From positions 1 through 31,125 of the forward strand of contig NZ_CAKPXS010000015.1 in assembly GCF_934202235.1 (NCBI RefSeq): DNA of 31,125 bases, read 5' to 3'. Numbering within the stretch: position 1 is the first letter of the stretch; the number at the start of each line of letters is the position of its first letter. This DNA is from an uncultured Limosilactobacillus sp. Lineage in GTDB: Bacteria > Bacillota > Bacilli > Lactobacillales > Lactobacillaceae. The position numbers and the translations under genes are program-made. Below, in pieces: positions 1 to 7,812 of this stretch. The notes under the pieces were generated by a model. That model saw nothing but the letters and a program-made list of their open reading frames with translations, was not told the origin of the DNA and searched no databases.

Positions 1-2196
1 ATTACTATCAAAATTATCAGCCACAACTGACACATTATTACCGTATTTCTTTTGAACCAGTTGGTTGACTGCTGTCTTCAGTGTTGCGGTTTTTAATGTT
101 GATACTAACTGTTCCGGGCTGGTATAGACAAAGTCCACCGGGATCGTCGCAATCTTCTCGTGATTAGCATGGTTAGTTAACGTCAAATAGTTTGTATTAT
201 GGCGGCCAATAACATCAATGGCCACGTTACCGACCCAGTCGTTATCAACATAATGATCATTATTGAGTGAAAATAGCTGAGAGCCCTGGTCACTATAGAC
301 GACCATTGGCTGATTGCCATAGAAGCTTAGAATCGTAAAGGTCGTGCTTGTCGGCAGCGTCACACCCCGCATATCAATGACCGTTGGCTTTAGACCGTAA
401 GCAAACATCCACCGCGTGTCAGTATCATGAGCGAGATTCCAGCCATGAATATCAATGGAAGTCATTCCCGTCCGACAAAATGCAGCATTCGCAGCAGTAA
501 CGTTAGCCACGTTCCACTGGTAGATATCGCCAAGCCCTGACAAACTATGGTCATCCATGAAGGCCATGATCATGTTCGTCAGCCGACCCGTCTGCCATTT
601 CCCGAGATTACCTAATGATTGAAGATCTAACATCCGGTAAAACGCCGTCTGCATATCAGTCACCCGACTGACGTCCCAGTTTGCCAGGTCACCCAGCGTA
701 GTAATCTTACTGCGGTGGGAAAAGGCCGATTCCAGGTTGGTAACATTGCCAACATTCCAGTGAGAGAGATCACCAACACTCGTTAAAGTTTGATTGTCGT
801 TTTCACAGGCAAGAAACTGCTTTAACGATTGGACCTTCCCGGTATCCCACTTGCTAAGGTCCAACTGTTTCAGGCTAGTCGTTTCATGGAACATATTTTC
901 CATATCTGTGACGTTGCCTGTTTTCCAGTTGGCCAACGTCCCAATATTGGTCAGGCCATAACAGTCGTTGAACATGTTTTTCATGTTGGTGACATTACCA
1001 GTTTGCCACTGGTCAAGGAAGCCAATATTCGTCAGTTTTCGACAATCGTTGAACATCCCCTGCATGTCAGTATCTTGAGCCATCCCCCAATTATCAAGGT
1101 TACCCAAGTTCGCTAAAACATAGCATCCTTCAAACATTTGCCGGGTGTTCTGCACACTGTCAAGCCGCCAAGCGCTCAGATCACCAATGTCCTGCAAAGA
1201 ATTACAACCCCAGAACATTTCCACCATGCTGTTAACCTTCCGAACATCCCAATTTCCGAGGTTACCAACAGTAGTGAGCTGCGGCGACAGGGCAAACATA
1301 TCAGCCATGTAAGTGACGTTACCTACTTGCCACTGGCTTAAATCACCAACACTGGTCAAGTTCAAACAATGCGAGAACATCGTTCCCATATTACCCACGT
1401 GGCTAGTATCCCAGTCGTCTAGACCGATAATTCTCTCACATTGTGACCACGCAAACATCTGTGACATTGACGTGACTCCGGAAACATCCAGGTTTGTCAG
1501 GTCCATTAACTTATACGAGACGCCATTAAAGGCATCGCCCCAGTCACCCTGAGCAAAGACCTTGCCATTGCCATTATGAGAAATCATAAATTCAGTAGCC
1601 TGATTGCCAAACTTGTCATGAATATCATGGCCGTTGTTACCAGTATTTCTGCGGAAATAGGCACCAAGATATACCTTTTGCCCAGCCGTAATGACGCCGG
1701 CTTGAGTAAAATCATATGAGTTAGGAACAATAATTTTGCCATTCTGCACGGTTCCATGAAACCCGTTTAGTAAAATCCCGTCATTTTGTCGCTGGTAATC
1801 CCAGTCACTAACGTTTACTGGATCACTAACGGTGGTCGGTTGTTGTTCGTTTGATACCGCAACTTTATTCGTCGTAACACCTGCCGGGCTATTTTGTGTT
1901 TCCGGCTGATTAACGCTAGTTGTCTCTGCCGGTTGCGACTGTGCCGTCGAATCGACTGACCGTTGTCCCAGTGCTACCCGTGATGATTGGATATCAGGAG
2001 TTTGTGCCCGGTCGGTATTTTCGGTACTGGCCGCGTTGTGAGCAGGTGTCAGCTGATCAGCATGGGCTTTGAGCCCGCCAATGCTGAGACCTACTAGGAC
2101 CGAGCAAACACCAATATTTAGTTTACGGAGCGTATAACGTTTGATACAAGTCATCTCATGCTGTTGCTTTCCCCAATGATTATTCTTCGACAACAT
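1..2196 (-). CDS. BspA-like (DUF285) repeat surface protein with YSIRK-type signal, C-terminus beyond window
   Basis: The reading frame is open from an ATG at 2194-2196 to the window edge, giving 732 codons with no stop; I read every codon. A ribosome binding site AAGGAG lies 8 bases upstream of the ATG. Residues 21-40 form a YSIRK-type export signal (YTLRKLNIGVCSVLVGLS), with likely cleavage after AHA at residue 46. A Thr/Gln/Ser-rich linker follows. Residues about 129-182 form a block nearly identical to one in the next gene (GILLNGFHGT, IVPNSYDFTQAGVI). Residues about 236-601 are fourteen repeats of about 26 residues of the type LxxWDTSxVTxMxxMFxxC, the BspA-like leucine-rich family DUF285. 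The visible end (ADNFDSN) aligns with residues about 471-477 of the neighbour, so MucBP repeats and an LPxTG anchor are expected to the left, but they are not seen. Role inferred: wall-anchored adhesin. The ligand is unknown. Confidence 0.9.
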   Translation of the reverse strand, partial: MLSKNNHWGKQQHEMTCIKRYTLRKLNIGVCSVLVGLSIGGLKAHADQLTPAHNAASTENTDRAQTPDIQSSRVALGQRSVDSTAQSQPAETTSVNQPETQNSPAGVTTNKVAVSNEQQPTTVSDPVNVSDWDYQRQNDGILLNGFHGTVQNGKIIVPNSYDFTQAGVITAGQKVYLGAYFRRNTGNNGHDIHDKFGNQATEFMISHNGNGKVFAQGDWGDAFNGVSYKLMDLTNLDVSGVTSMSQMFAWSQCERIIGLDDWDTSHVGNMGTMFSHCLNLTSVGDLSQWQVGNVTYMADMFALSPQLTTVGNLGNWDVRKVNSMVEMFWGCNSLQDIGDLSAWRLDSVQNTRQMFEGCYVLANLGNLDNWGMAQDTDMQGMFNDCRKLTNIGFLDQWQTGNVTNMKNMFNDCYGLTNIGTLANWKTGNVTDMENMFHETTSLKQLDLSKWDTGKVQSLKQFLACENDNQTLTSVGDLSHWNVGNVTNLESAFSHRSKITTLGDLANWDVSRVTDMQTAFYRMLDLQSLGNLGKWQTGRLTNMIMAFMDDHSLSGLGDIYQWNVANVTAANAAFCRTGMTSIDIHGWNLAHDTDTRWMFAYGLKPTVIDMRGVTLPTSTTFTILSFYGNQPMVVYSDQGSQLFSLNNDHYVDNDWVGNVAIDVIGRHNTNYLTLTNHANHEKIATIPVDFVYTSPEQLVSTLKTATLKTAVNQLVQKKYGNNVSVVADNFDSN
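394..1491 (-). repeat. Fourteen DUF285 repeats in the partial surface protein
   Basis: There are fourteen consecutive units of about 26 codons. Each has a W near its start, a V/L-T-x-M core and an MF or AF pair, and many carry a Cys after MF (for example MFNDCRKLTNIG and MFNDCYGLTNIG). Units 7 and 8 are very alike (QTGNVTNMKNMF and KTGNVTDMENMF). The first unit (LDVSGVTSMSQMF) and the last (HGWNLAHDTDTRWMF) match the first and last units of the paralogue at 2443-6594, which has only five units in total. Confidence 0.85.
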
Positions 2197-2204
2197 ATCG
2201 ATTA

Positions 2205-2264
2205 CTCCTTTTAATCTTTTGATCAATATAAAATCATTATATAAACATCATTATTATGATAACA
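2205..2264 (-). promoter_or_regulatory. Promoter and ribosome binding site of the partial surface-protein gene
   Basis: On the minus strand a perfect TATAAT lies at 2236-2241. The -35 position (TGTTAT, 2259-2264, 17-base spacer) is a poor match. AAGGAG lies at 2205-2210, 8 bases before the ATG. The weak -35 box fits a promoter that needs an activator; see the cre-like site at 2283-2296. Confidence 0.6.
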
Positions 2265-2282
2265 CATAAACTTCAACAATGA

Positions 2283-2296
2283 TTATAGCGGTTTCA
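2283..2296 (-). promoter_or_regulatory. cre-like CcpA site upstream of the partial surface-protein gene
   Basis: The minus strand reads TGAAACCGCTATAA. This matches 13 of 14 positions of the catabolite-responsive consensus TGWAANCGNTNWCA. It lies 18 bases upstream of the -35 position, with its centre about 60 bases before the predicted start of transcription. A weaker relative (TAAAACCGCTAATG, 11 of 14) lies at 2329-2342. Binding by CcpA is inferred from the sequence only. Confidence 0.5.
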
Positions 2297-2376
2297 TTTT
2301 TGTTAAACTTCGCCTATTTCCCTAATATCATTAGCGGTTTTACTTATTTACTAAAATACATCAATCTAATTAGCAC

Positions 2377-2400
2377 AAAAAACCAGGCCGAAACCTGGTT
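2377..2400 (-). terminator. Rho-independent terminator after the MucBP surface-protein gene
   Basis: There is a perfect 7-bp stem AACCAGG/CCTGGTT with a 6-base loop, followed on the minus strand by a run of T ending at 2377. It sits 43 bases after the stop codon at 2443. Confidence 0.85.
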
Positions 2401-2442
2401 CTCTCTTCACAAACTTTGAATTAAAACTCTAGCCGAGCGGTG

Positions 2443-5400
2443 CTATTCATGACGACGAACCTTCCCCGCCAAACCTAAAGCCAACATTAAGGTAACACTC
2501 CCTAGTGCTGCTAAGGATCCGCCGCGGTGGTCACCTGTTTGTGGCAGCTTTTCATTTTGCCCATTGTTGGCATCCTTAGCTACCGCAGTGACATGACCAC
2601 TAGTTTGTTGACTAGTAGTTGAACGATCACCATTGTCCTGTCCTTCCGGTACAGAAGTTGACGGCTTTTGGCCCTGCTGTTCCTTGTCAGTAGTCGGTGT
2701 TGTCGGTTGTCCATGTTCACCATGATCAGGTGTTGTCGCCGTTGCCTGCACCTTAACCACAAGCGGCTCATTTGTCTGGTTGAAGGTCAAGTCCTGACTA
2801 GCCGCCTGTCCTTCTGCTAACTGATAACCATCCGGCGCGGTAAAGTGCAGCGTTGTCGAGTCGCCAACATAGCCGTCTACCGTTTCGGACTTAAGGACAG
2901 TCCCATCAGCTGTTTCGTACTTAATATCAACACTAGCGCTCACGGGGATAGCGGTAACGTTGACAATTACTGGAGCATTTGTCCGGCTAAGGGCCAAGCT
3001 TTGACTAGTTGGCTGCCCTTCTGTTAACTGGTAGCCATTTGGCGCGGTAAAGTTCAGGGTTACTAAATCACCAACGTGGCCGTTGACCGTCTCAGTCTTA
3101 ACTTGCCTGCCATCCGCCGTTTGGTAAATTACCTGTACGTCGGCAGCAATCTTCTTGACCTCGATTGCTACGGTCTTTTCTGCCGTGTTAACAACGTGAT
3201 AGTCCATCGGCGTCTGATTGCTATCTGCCAATTCGTAGCCCACTGGCAACGTTAAGGTTACTGGGATCGTCCGTTGAGCAGCAAAAGTCGTCAACGCTGC
3301 CACTGAATTCTCATTTGCCTCCTGGAAAGTCAAACGCAAAACGTCGCCATAGTGACACGAAATTGGTTCAGCTTGACCGACCTGCTTCCCATCTGCATAG
3401 TAAACAATCTCAACAGTCTCTTGAGCGCGGTTGACGTGCAGAATAACTTGTTGGTTACCATCTGCAGTCAATGTATACGTAGTCGGCTGGTTAGCTGCTA
3501 GCTCGTAACCGGCTGGTGCTGCTGGCAGATCAACTATCTGACCATACTTGCCGCTGATCGTTTGAGGTTGGCCAACTTGGTTGCCATTCTCGTCCTGGAA
3601 GATCACCGTTGCAGTTTCTTGAGCATGGTTGACCTTCACCGTTACCTGCTGGTTTGGCTGATCAGTCAAAGTATAGGTGGCTGATTGACCATCCGCTAAT
3701 TCATAACCCGCTGGCGCTGCCGGTAATTGAACTGCCTGGCCATAGTTACCACTAACCGTCTTGGTAGTAACGACATTGCCGTCCTCATCCTGGTAAATAA
3801 CGTTGACGTTTTCCTGGGCCCTCTTGACGGGAACAATTAATTTTTGTCCGACTTGGTCCGTAAAGGTGTAAGTGGCTGCTGGCATTTGACCAGCTGCCAC
3901 GTACCCCGTTGGCAAAGTAAATGATAGCTCAGTTGATACGCCGACACGGCCGTTAACTACCTGGTGGCTAATCACATTGGTTCCATCAACATACTGAACA
4001 TCAACGCTGGCCGCCTTATGCTTCATTTTGATAACGATCGAGTCATTAGCGCCCGCCTTAGTAAAGGTGTAGTTCGTCGATGGTAGTGTGCTTACCAGGT
4101 CATAGTTGGCTGGACTGTCAAAGGTTAACGTTGTTGGCACACCAACCCGGCCATTAAAGGTTTGCTGTTTAACAACATGATTATCGTTATCAGTATCAAC
4201 ATATCGTACTTCCACACTAGCCGCCTTGTGCTGCAGCTTAACAACAATTGGGTTATTAGCTCCAGCATTCGCAAAGACGTAGTTAGTAGCCGGTAATTGG
4301 CTGACCAAGTCATAATCAGCTGGCACATTGAAATTCAAGGTTGTCGCTACGCCAACCCGACCATCAAAGGTCTTTTGTTGGACAACCTGATTATCGTTAT
4401 CAGTGTCGACATATTGTACTTCTACACTGGCCGCCTTGTGCTGCAGTTTGATAATAATTGTCTGCCCATCCTGGGTATAAGAATAGTCAGTCGACGGCAA
4501 TTGCCCCACTAAGTCGTAGCCATCCGGTACCTGGTATTTCAGGTGGGCAGGTTCACCAACATCCCCTGTAAAATGCTGGTCCTTAACTAGCTCATTATCC
4601 TTATCAGTATCAACATACTCAACGGTAATGGTGCCCGATAAGTGTTGAACCAGGACCGTGATTTTCTGTTGTGCCTGCGGTAATAAGGTGTAGTGAGACT
4701 GGTCATTGTGGACGAGCGCGTAGTTATCAGGCGCCGTAATGTCCAGCGTGTCGCCAACTTTTCCGTCTTTCACCACTGGCTGGCCAACTTGGTGTCCGTC
4801 AGCCGTTTGATAAGTAATGGTCAACTGGGCCTGGTTAGCTACCTGGACCTTAATTGCCGTTGGGTTAGTACTGTTGATATTAACGTCGGTCGTTAACAGC
4901 GCAGAGGTCATGTAGTAGCCAGTTGGCATCTTTTGGGCGATTTGATCATTTAACTTTGCCGCACTAATCGTCGCCTGATTATCGTTACCATCAAGGTGGC
5001 CAGTGATCCTCGTTTCACCAACCTGCTGGTTGCCATCAACATAGATAATTTGCTGAGTATACTCTGGTCCCTGTAAAGCCACCGTGTAGATGTTCCCCGG
5101 GCCCGTTACCAACGCGACCGGGTCATTGGCTGCTGACTGGTAATCATGCTTCAACGAGCCAGTACTGTCAAAATTACTCTCCGCAACTGTCTTGCCACTG
5201 TCACCCTCAACTGCGGTGACCATGGCGTTAATCTTTGCCTTCGTCGTCATGGCTTGCAGAGCCGCAATCAGGGCATCCTTACCATTGAAGACAAAGTTAT
5301 CTAACTTAATAGTTTTGTTCAGCTTGCCATCGCTGGTCTTGATAGTAATTTGGTTAAGCGGATGGTTATGACCATTCAATGCTAAAATCGTCGGATCATC

Positions 5401-6594
5401 ACTATAAACAATCAGTTGATGGCTCTGGGGAACGCTCCCATCGCGGTTTGGGCCAAAGGAGTTCATGTCAAAATGCGCCTGAGTCGGCATCTTGACACCC
5501 ATCATGTTAACGAATGCTGGTGCCCAAATATATCCAATCCCAAGAGTATCACCGAAACCAAACATCTGATTGACATTCGTATCGTGCGACAGGTCCCAGC
5601 CACTGATATTAATACCAGCTAACTGGTTATTGCAGAACATTGCTTCGGTATTCGTCACGCTTGAAGTATTCCAGTGGCTAAAGTCCAAATGAATCTTTAA
5701 CTGCTCACAACCAGCAAAAACTCTCGACATGTTCGTGACATGACTGACGTCCCAGTTAGCCATGCTATCCACCGACGTCAGTGCCTGGTCCATCGTGAAC
5801 ATTCCACTCATGTTAGTCAGACTATGGGTATCCCAGTTGGCAAGCCCCTTCACTTCTTTCAGGTTCCAAACAATCGCAAACAGCTGGGACATATTAGTGA
5901 CGTGGCTAACGTCAAGATTGCCAACATCAATTAACTGGTAAGGAGTCCCAGTAAAAGCACCACTCCAATCAGTACCCTTTGCAATCACCTTGCCATTACC
6001 GTTATGACTGATAATAAACTGTGTTCCGTGTAACTGTTGCGGCAGTGTCTTTTCAAGATAAACCTTCTGCCCCGCCTGAATCACTCCGGCCTTGGTAAAG
6101 TCGTAGGAATTAGGAACAATGTACTGACCGTTTTGTGCGGTCCCGTTGTACCCATTGAGAAGGATCCCATCACTTTGTTGCGTGTACTTCCAGGCACTAA
6201 CGTTCACTTGGTCCTGGTCAGTGACGTGAGCGTTTGCTGCTAATTCCGTCATCCGTGCAGCTGGCTGTTGTTGCTTGACCTCTGATATTGGAGACGGCTC
6301 AGCGTGGTCCCGGGCATTAACCGGGGTGGTCGCTGTTGAATTGCCGGCTGATGATAAGGCTACCTGCTTTGCTGACTGGAGCTGTGAAGTGGCCGAAGAA
6401 GTTGCCTGTTCCCCGTCGGTGGGCTGGGACGATTGTTTATTAGCTGCAACCTGGTCGGCATGAGCATTCAATCCCATAAAACTTAAACCAGCAATGACTG
6501 AGCAAACACCGACACTTAATTTACGTAGTGTAAACCGGTTCGGGTTACTCGTTAATTGCCGCTCTTGTTCAGATAGGTTCTTTTTTGATAACAC
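2443..6594 (-). CDS. LPxTG-anchored adhesin with DUF285 repeats and ten MucBP-like repeats
   Basis: This is a 1383-residue surface protein. The start is GTG at 6592-6594, 6 bases after AGGAAGAAGGA. Residues 21-39 form a YSIRK-type signal (FTLRKLSVGVCSVIAGLSF), with cleavage likely after AHA at 46. A low-complexity linker reaches about residue 120. Residues 131-180 are the block shared with the gene to the left. Residues about 223-346 hold five DUF285 repeats. Residues about 365-590 are a region also shared with the left gene as far as the window shows, plus a MucBP-like segment. Ten MucBP-like repeats of about 65 residues fill 591-1283 (motifs such as VQYVDTDNDN and APAGYEL). A Pro/Thr/Gln spacer follows, then LPQTG at 1350-1354, a hydrophobic segment and the charged tail KVRRHE. 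The protein is very probably fixed to the wall by sortase A. Mucus binding is inferred from the MucBP family; the sequence does not show the ligand. Repeat 8 is longer than the others and holds a Cys (residue 1080). Confidence 0.93.
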   Translation of the reverse strand: MLSKKNLSEQERQLTSNPNRFTLRKLSVGVCSVIAGLSFMGLNAHADQVAANKQSSQPTDGEQATSSATSQLQSAKQVALSSAGNSTATTPVNARDHAEPSPISEVKQQQPAARMTELAANAHVTDQDQVNVSAWKYTQQSDGILLNGYNGTAQNGQYIVPNSYDFTKAGVIQAGQKVYLEKTLPQQLHGTQFIISHNGNGKVIAKGTDWSGAFTGTPYQLIDVGNLDVSHVTNMSQLFAIVWNLKEVKGLANWDTHSLTNMSGMFTMDQALTSVDSMANWDVSHVTNMSRVFAGCEQLKIHLDFSHWNTSSVTNTEAMFCNNQLAGINISGWDLSHDTNVNQMFGFGDTLGIGYIWAPAFVNMMGVKMPTQAHFDMNSFGPNRDGSVPQSHQLIVYSDDPTILALNGHNHPLNQITIKTSDGKLNKTIKLDNFVFNGKDALIAALQAMTTKAKINAMVTAVEGDSGKTVAESNFDSTGSLKHDYQSAANDPVALVTGPGNIYTVALQGPEYTQQIIYVDGNQQVGETRITGHLDGNDNQATISAAKLNDQIAQKMPTGYYMTSALLTTDVNINSTNPTAIKVQVANQAQLTITYQTADGHQVGQPVVKDGKVGDTLDITAPDNYALVHNDQSHYTLLPQAQQKITVLVQHLSGTITVEYVDTDKDNELVKDQHFTGDVGEPAHLKYQVPDGYDLVGQLPSTDYSYTQDGQTIIIKLQHKAASVEVQYVDTDNDNQVVQQKTFDGRVGVATTLNFNVPADYDLVSQLPATNYVFANAGANNPIVVKLQHKAASVEVRYVDTDNDNHVVKQQTFNGRVGVPTTLTFDSPANYDLVSTLPSTNYTFTKAGANDSIVIKMKHKAASVDVQYVDGTNVISHQVVNGRVGVSTELSFTLPTGYVAAGQMPAATYTFTDQVGQKLIVPVKRAQENVNVIYQDEDGNVVTTKTVSGNYGQAVQLPAAPAGYELADGQSATYTLTDQPNQQVTVKVNHAQETATVIFQDENGNQVGQPQTISGKYGQIVDLPAAPAGYELAANQPTTYTLTADGNQQVILHVNRAQETVEIVYYADGKQVGQAEPISCHYGDVLRLTFQEANENSVAALTTFAAQRTIPVTLTLPVGYELADSNQTPMDYHVVNTAEKTVAIEVKKIAADVQVIYQTADGRQVKTETVNGHVGDLVTLNFTAPNGYQLTEGQPTSQSLALSRTNAPVIVNVTAIPVSASVDIKYETADGTVLKSETVDGYVGDSTTLHFTAPDGYQLAEGQAASQDLTFNQTNEPLVVKVQATATTPDHGEHGQPTTPTTDKEQQGQKPSTSVPEGQDNGDRSTTSQQTSGHVTAVAKDANNGQNEKLPQTGDHRGGSLAALGSVTLMLALGLAGKVRRHE
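2746..4824 (-). repeat. Ten tandem MucBP-type repeats
   Basis: The units run from residue 591 to 1283 of the adhesin. Units 3 and 4 (residues about 722-860) are close copies also at DNA level, with a 210-base period: compare 4381-4446 with 4171-4236. Units 6 and 7 share APAGYELA and a YTLT segment. Units 9 and 10 share the GYQL.EGQ..SQ.L pattern. Unit 8 (about 1058-1148) has roughly 25 extra residues. The gradient of similarity suggests stepwise duplication of neighbouring units. Confidence 0.85.
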
Positions 6595-6600
6595 AAATAA

Positions 6601-6693
6601 TCCTTCTTCCTACAAAACGATGGCGATTAACATAAAAATATTAAAGGAAACTGTTTACACTATTAATGCTAAACTGATAAATCTAATTGTCAA
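6601..6693 (-). promoter_or_regulatory. Promoter and ribosome binding site of the MucBP adhesin gene
   Basis: On the minus strand a perfect -35 TTGACA (6688-6693) and a -10 TAGCAT (6666-6671) are spaced by 16 bases. The ribosome binding site AGGAAGAAGGA (6601-6610) selects the GTG start. The leader would be about 65 bases long. Confidence 0.65.
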
Positions 6694-6710
6694 TTTTTAT
6701 TTGCAATCAA

Positions 6711-6724
6711 TATTAGCGCTTTCA
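6711..6724 (-). promoter_or_regulatory. cre-like CcpA site upstream of the MucBP adhesin gene
   Basis: The minus strand reads TGAAAGCGCTAATA, 13 of 14 positions of the consensus TGWAANCGNTNWCA, with a palindromic AGCGCT core. It lies 17 bases upstream of the -35 box, so its centre is near -58. That position is typical of CcpA-activated promoters of the ackA kind rather than of road-block repression. Function inferred. Confidence 0.55.
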
Positions 6725-6731
6725 TATTCTT

Positions 6732-6778
6732 AAAAAGCAAAACTGCCAATCTGTAGTTTTTGCTCCAGACTGACAGTT
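6732..6778 (-). terminator. Rho-independent terminator of the gatCAB-dgkB unit
   Basis: Arms at 6741-6753 and 6766-6778 pair over 13 positions (two of them G-T), with a 12-base loop. The minus strand then continues TTTTGCTTTTT. It follows the dgkB stop by about 12 bases and separates it from the adhesin promoter. Confidence 0.9.
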
Positions 6779-6789
6779 CTTATTATTAA

Positions 6790-7794
6790 TTACTGTTCAC
6801 TATCTTGAATTTTGTTGACCCCGTCAACGAAGTCCTTTTCAGCCCGCATAAAGTCAGCCGACTCGGTGATGGCGTCGTCCGGAATTTCATCCAGGTTTGC
6901 CACCACTTCCAGGTGCTGTTTCAAGTCGCGGAACTTCATTGGCGCATCGCCGCCGTATTCACCATCGAGGTTAATCATCAGGCGGTCTTCGTTATCCAAT
7001 GGCGTGATCTGTACTTCTGCGGCCTTGGCATAAAGAATTCGCGGATCATCAAGGTGCTTGCCCTGCAAGGCTTTCGCCATCAACTGCATAATCCCGGCAA
7101 GCTTGCTTTCCTTGACAATGATCATCGTAAACTTACCATCGTCCAGGGCTGCATCCGGTACTAGCTGCTCGAAGCCGCCGACCGAGTTGGTCAAAGCAAG
7201 AAAGATCGTCGATGCCGTCCCCTTAAAGACCTGGTCGTCATACTTGATTTCCATCGGCACTGGCTTGATCCGTGGCAACAGTTCCGCCCCCCGGACCAGG
7301 TAAGCCAGGTAGCCAAAAAGTGACTTCATATCAGAAGGAACATCGTAAGTCAATTCCGTCAGCGTCCCACCAGCAGCAATGTTCATAAAGTAATTGCTAC
7401 CAGCTTGACCAATGTCGATCTTGAATTTCTTGTTTTTCCGCAGGATTAGCCGCGCCGCCGCAATCGGATCGTCACGTGGGATTTTCAGCGCCCGCGCGTA
7501 ATCATTGGTCGTTCCCGCCGGAATAATCGCCATCGTTGGCCGGTGTTTGAGCGGTGCTAAGCCATTAACCACTTCGTTGAGCGTTCCGTCACCACCAGCG
7601 GCGACCACCAGGTCAAAACCGTCTTTCGCTGCCCGTTCCGCCTCGTTTTTAGCTGAATTAGGCGCCGGCGTCGTCGCAAAAGCACTCGTTTCATAACCGG
7701 CCTGCTCGTAGATATTCAAGATATCAACCAGGTGGCTGCGCAGCGCTTCTCGCCCCGCAGTCGGGTTATAGATAATTCGCGCTCGTTTCCGCAT
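6790..7794 (-). CDS. dgkB: Diacylglycerol kinase family lipid kinase
   Basis: This is a soluble lipid kinase that returns diacylglycerol (left over from lipoteichoic acid synthesis) to phosphatidic acid. The GGDGT nucleotide-binding signature stands at residues 67-71, followed by LNEVVNGL and the PAGTTNDYAR motif typical of the DagK/YegS family. The length of 334 residues is usual for it. The frame could be opened at a TTG at 7807-7809, but that codon is part of the ribosome binding site (GGAGGG). The ATG at 7792-7794, 7 bases after it and giving MRKRARIIYNP, is the better start. It follows gatB by 18 bases and is probably cotranscribed, as in Bacillus subtilis, where gatCAB is followed by dgkB. 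The acidic C-terminal tail is of unclear role. Confidence 0.92.
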   Translation of the reverse strand: MRKRARIIYNPTAGREALRSHLVDILNIYEQAGYETSAFATTPAPNSAKNEAERAAKDGFDLVVAAGGDGTLNEVVNGLAPLKHRPTMAIIPAGTTNDYARALKIPRDDPIAAARLILRKNKKFKIDIGQAGSNYFMNIAAGGTLTELTYDVPSDMKSLFGYLAYLVRGAELLPRIKPVPMEIKYDDQVFKGTASTIFLALTNSVGGFEQLVPDAALDDGKFTMIIVKESKLAGIMQLMAKALQGKHLDDPRILYAKAAEVQITPLDNEDRLMINLDGEYGGDAPMKFRDLKQHLEVVANLDEIPDDAITESADFMRAEKDFVDGVNKIQDSEQ

Positions 7795-7812
7795 TGACGT
7801 TCCCTCCAATGA

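Noticed and set aside
829..1552. Plus-strand open frames opposite the partial surface protein
   Set aside because: They lie antisense to a fully open 732-codon minus frame with signal peptide and repeats. Their apparent periodic sequence is only the complement of the DUF285 repeats.
2746..4824. Repeat array as CRISPR
   Set aside because: The repeats are in-frame protein repeats of about 200 bases with diverged copies, not short identical repeats with unique spacers.
7795..7809. TTG start that would lengthen the lipid kinase by five residues
   Set aside because: The codon is part of the GGAGGG ribosome binding site; the ATG at 7792-7794 is correctly spaced.
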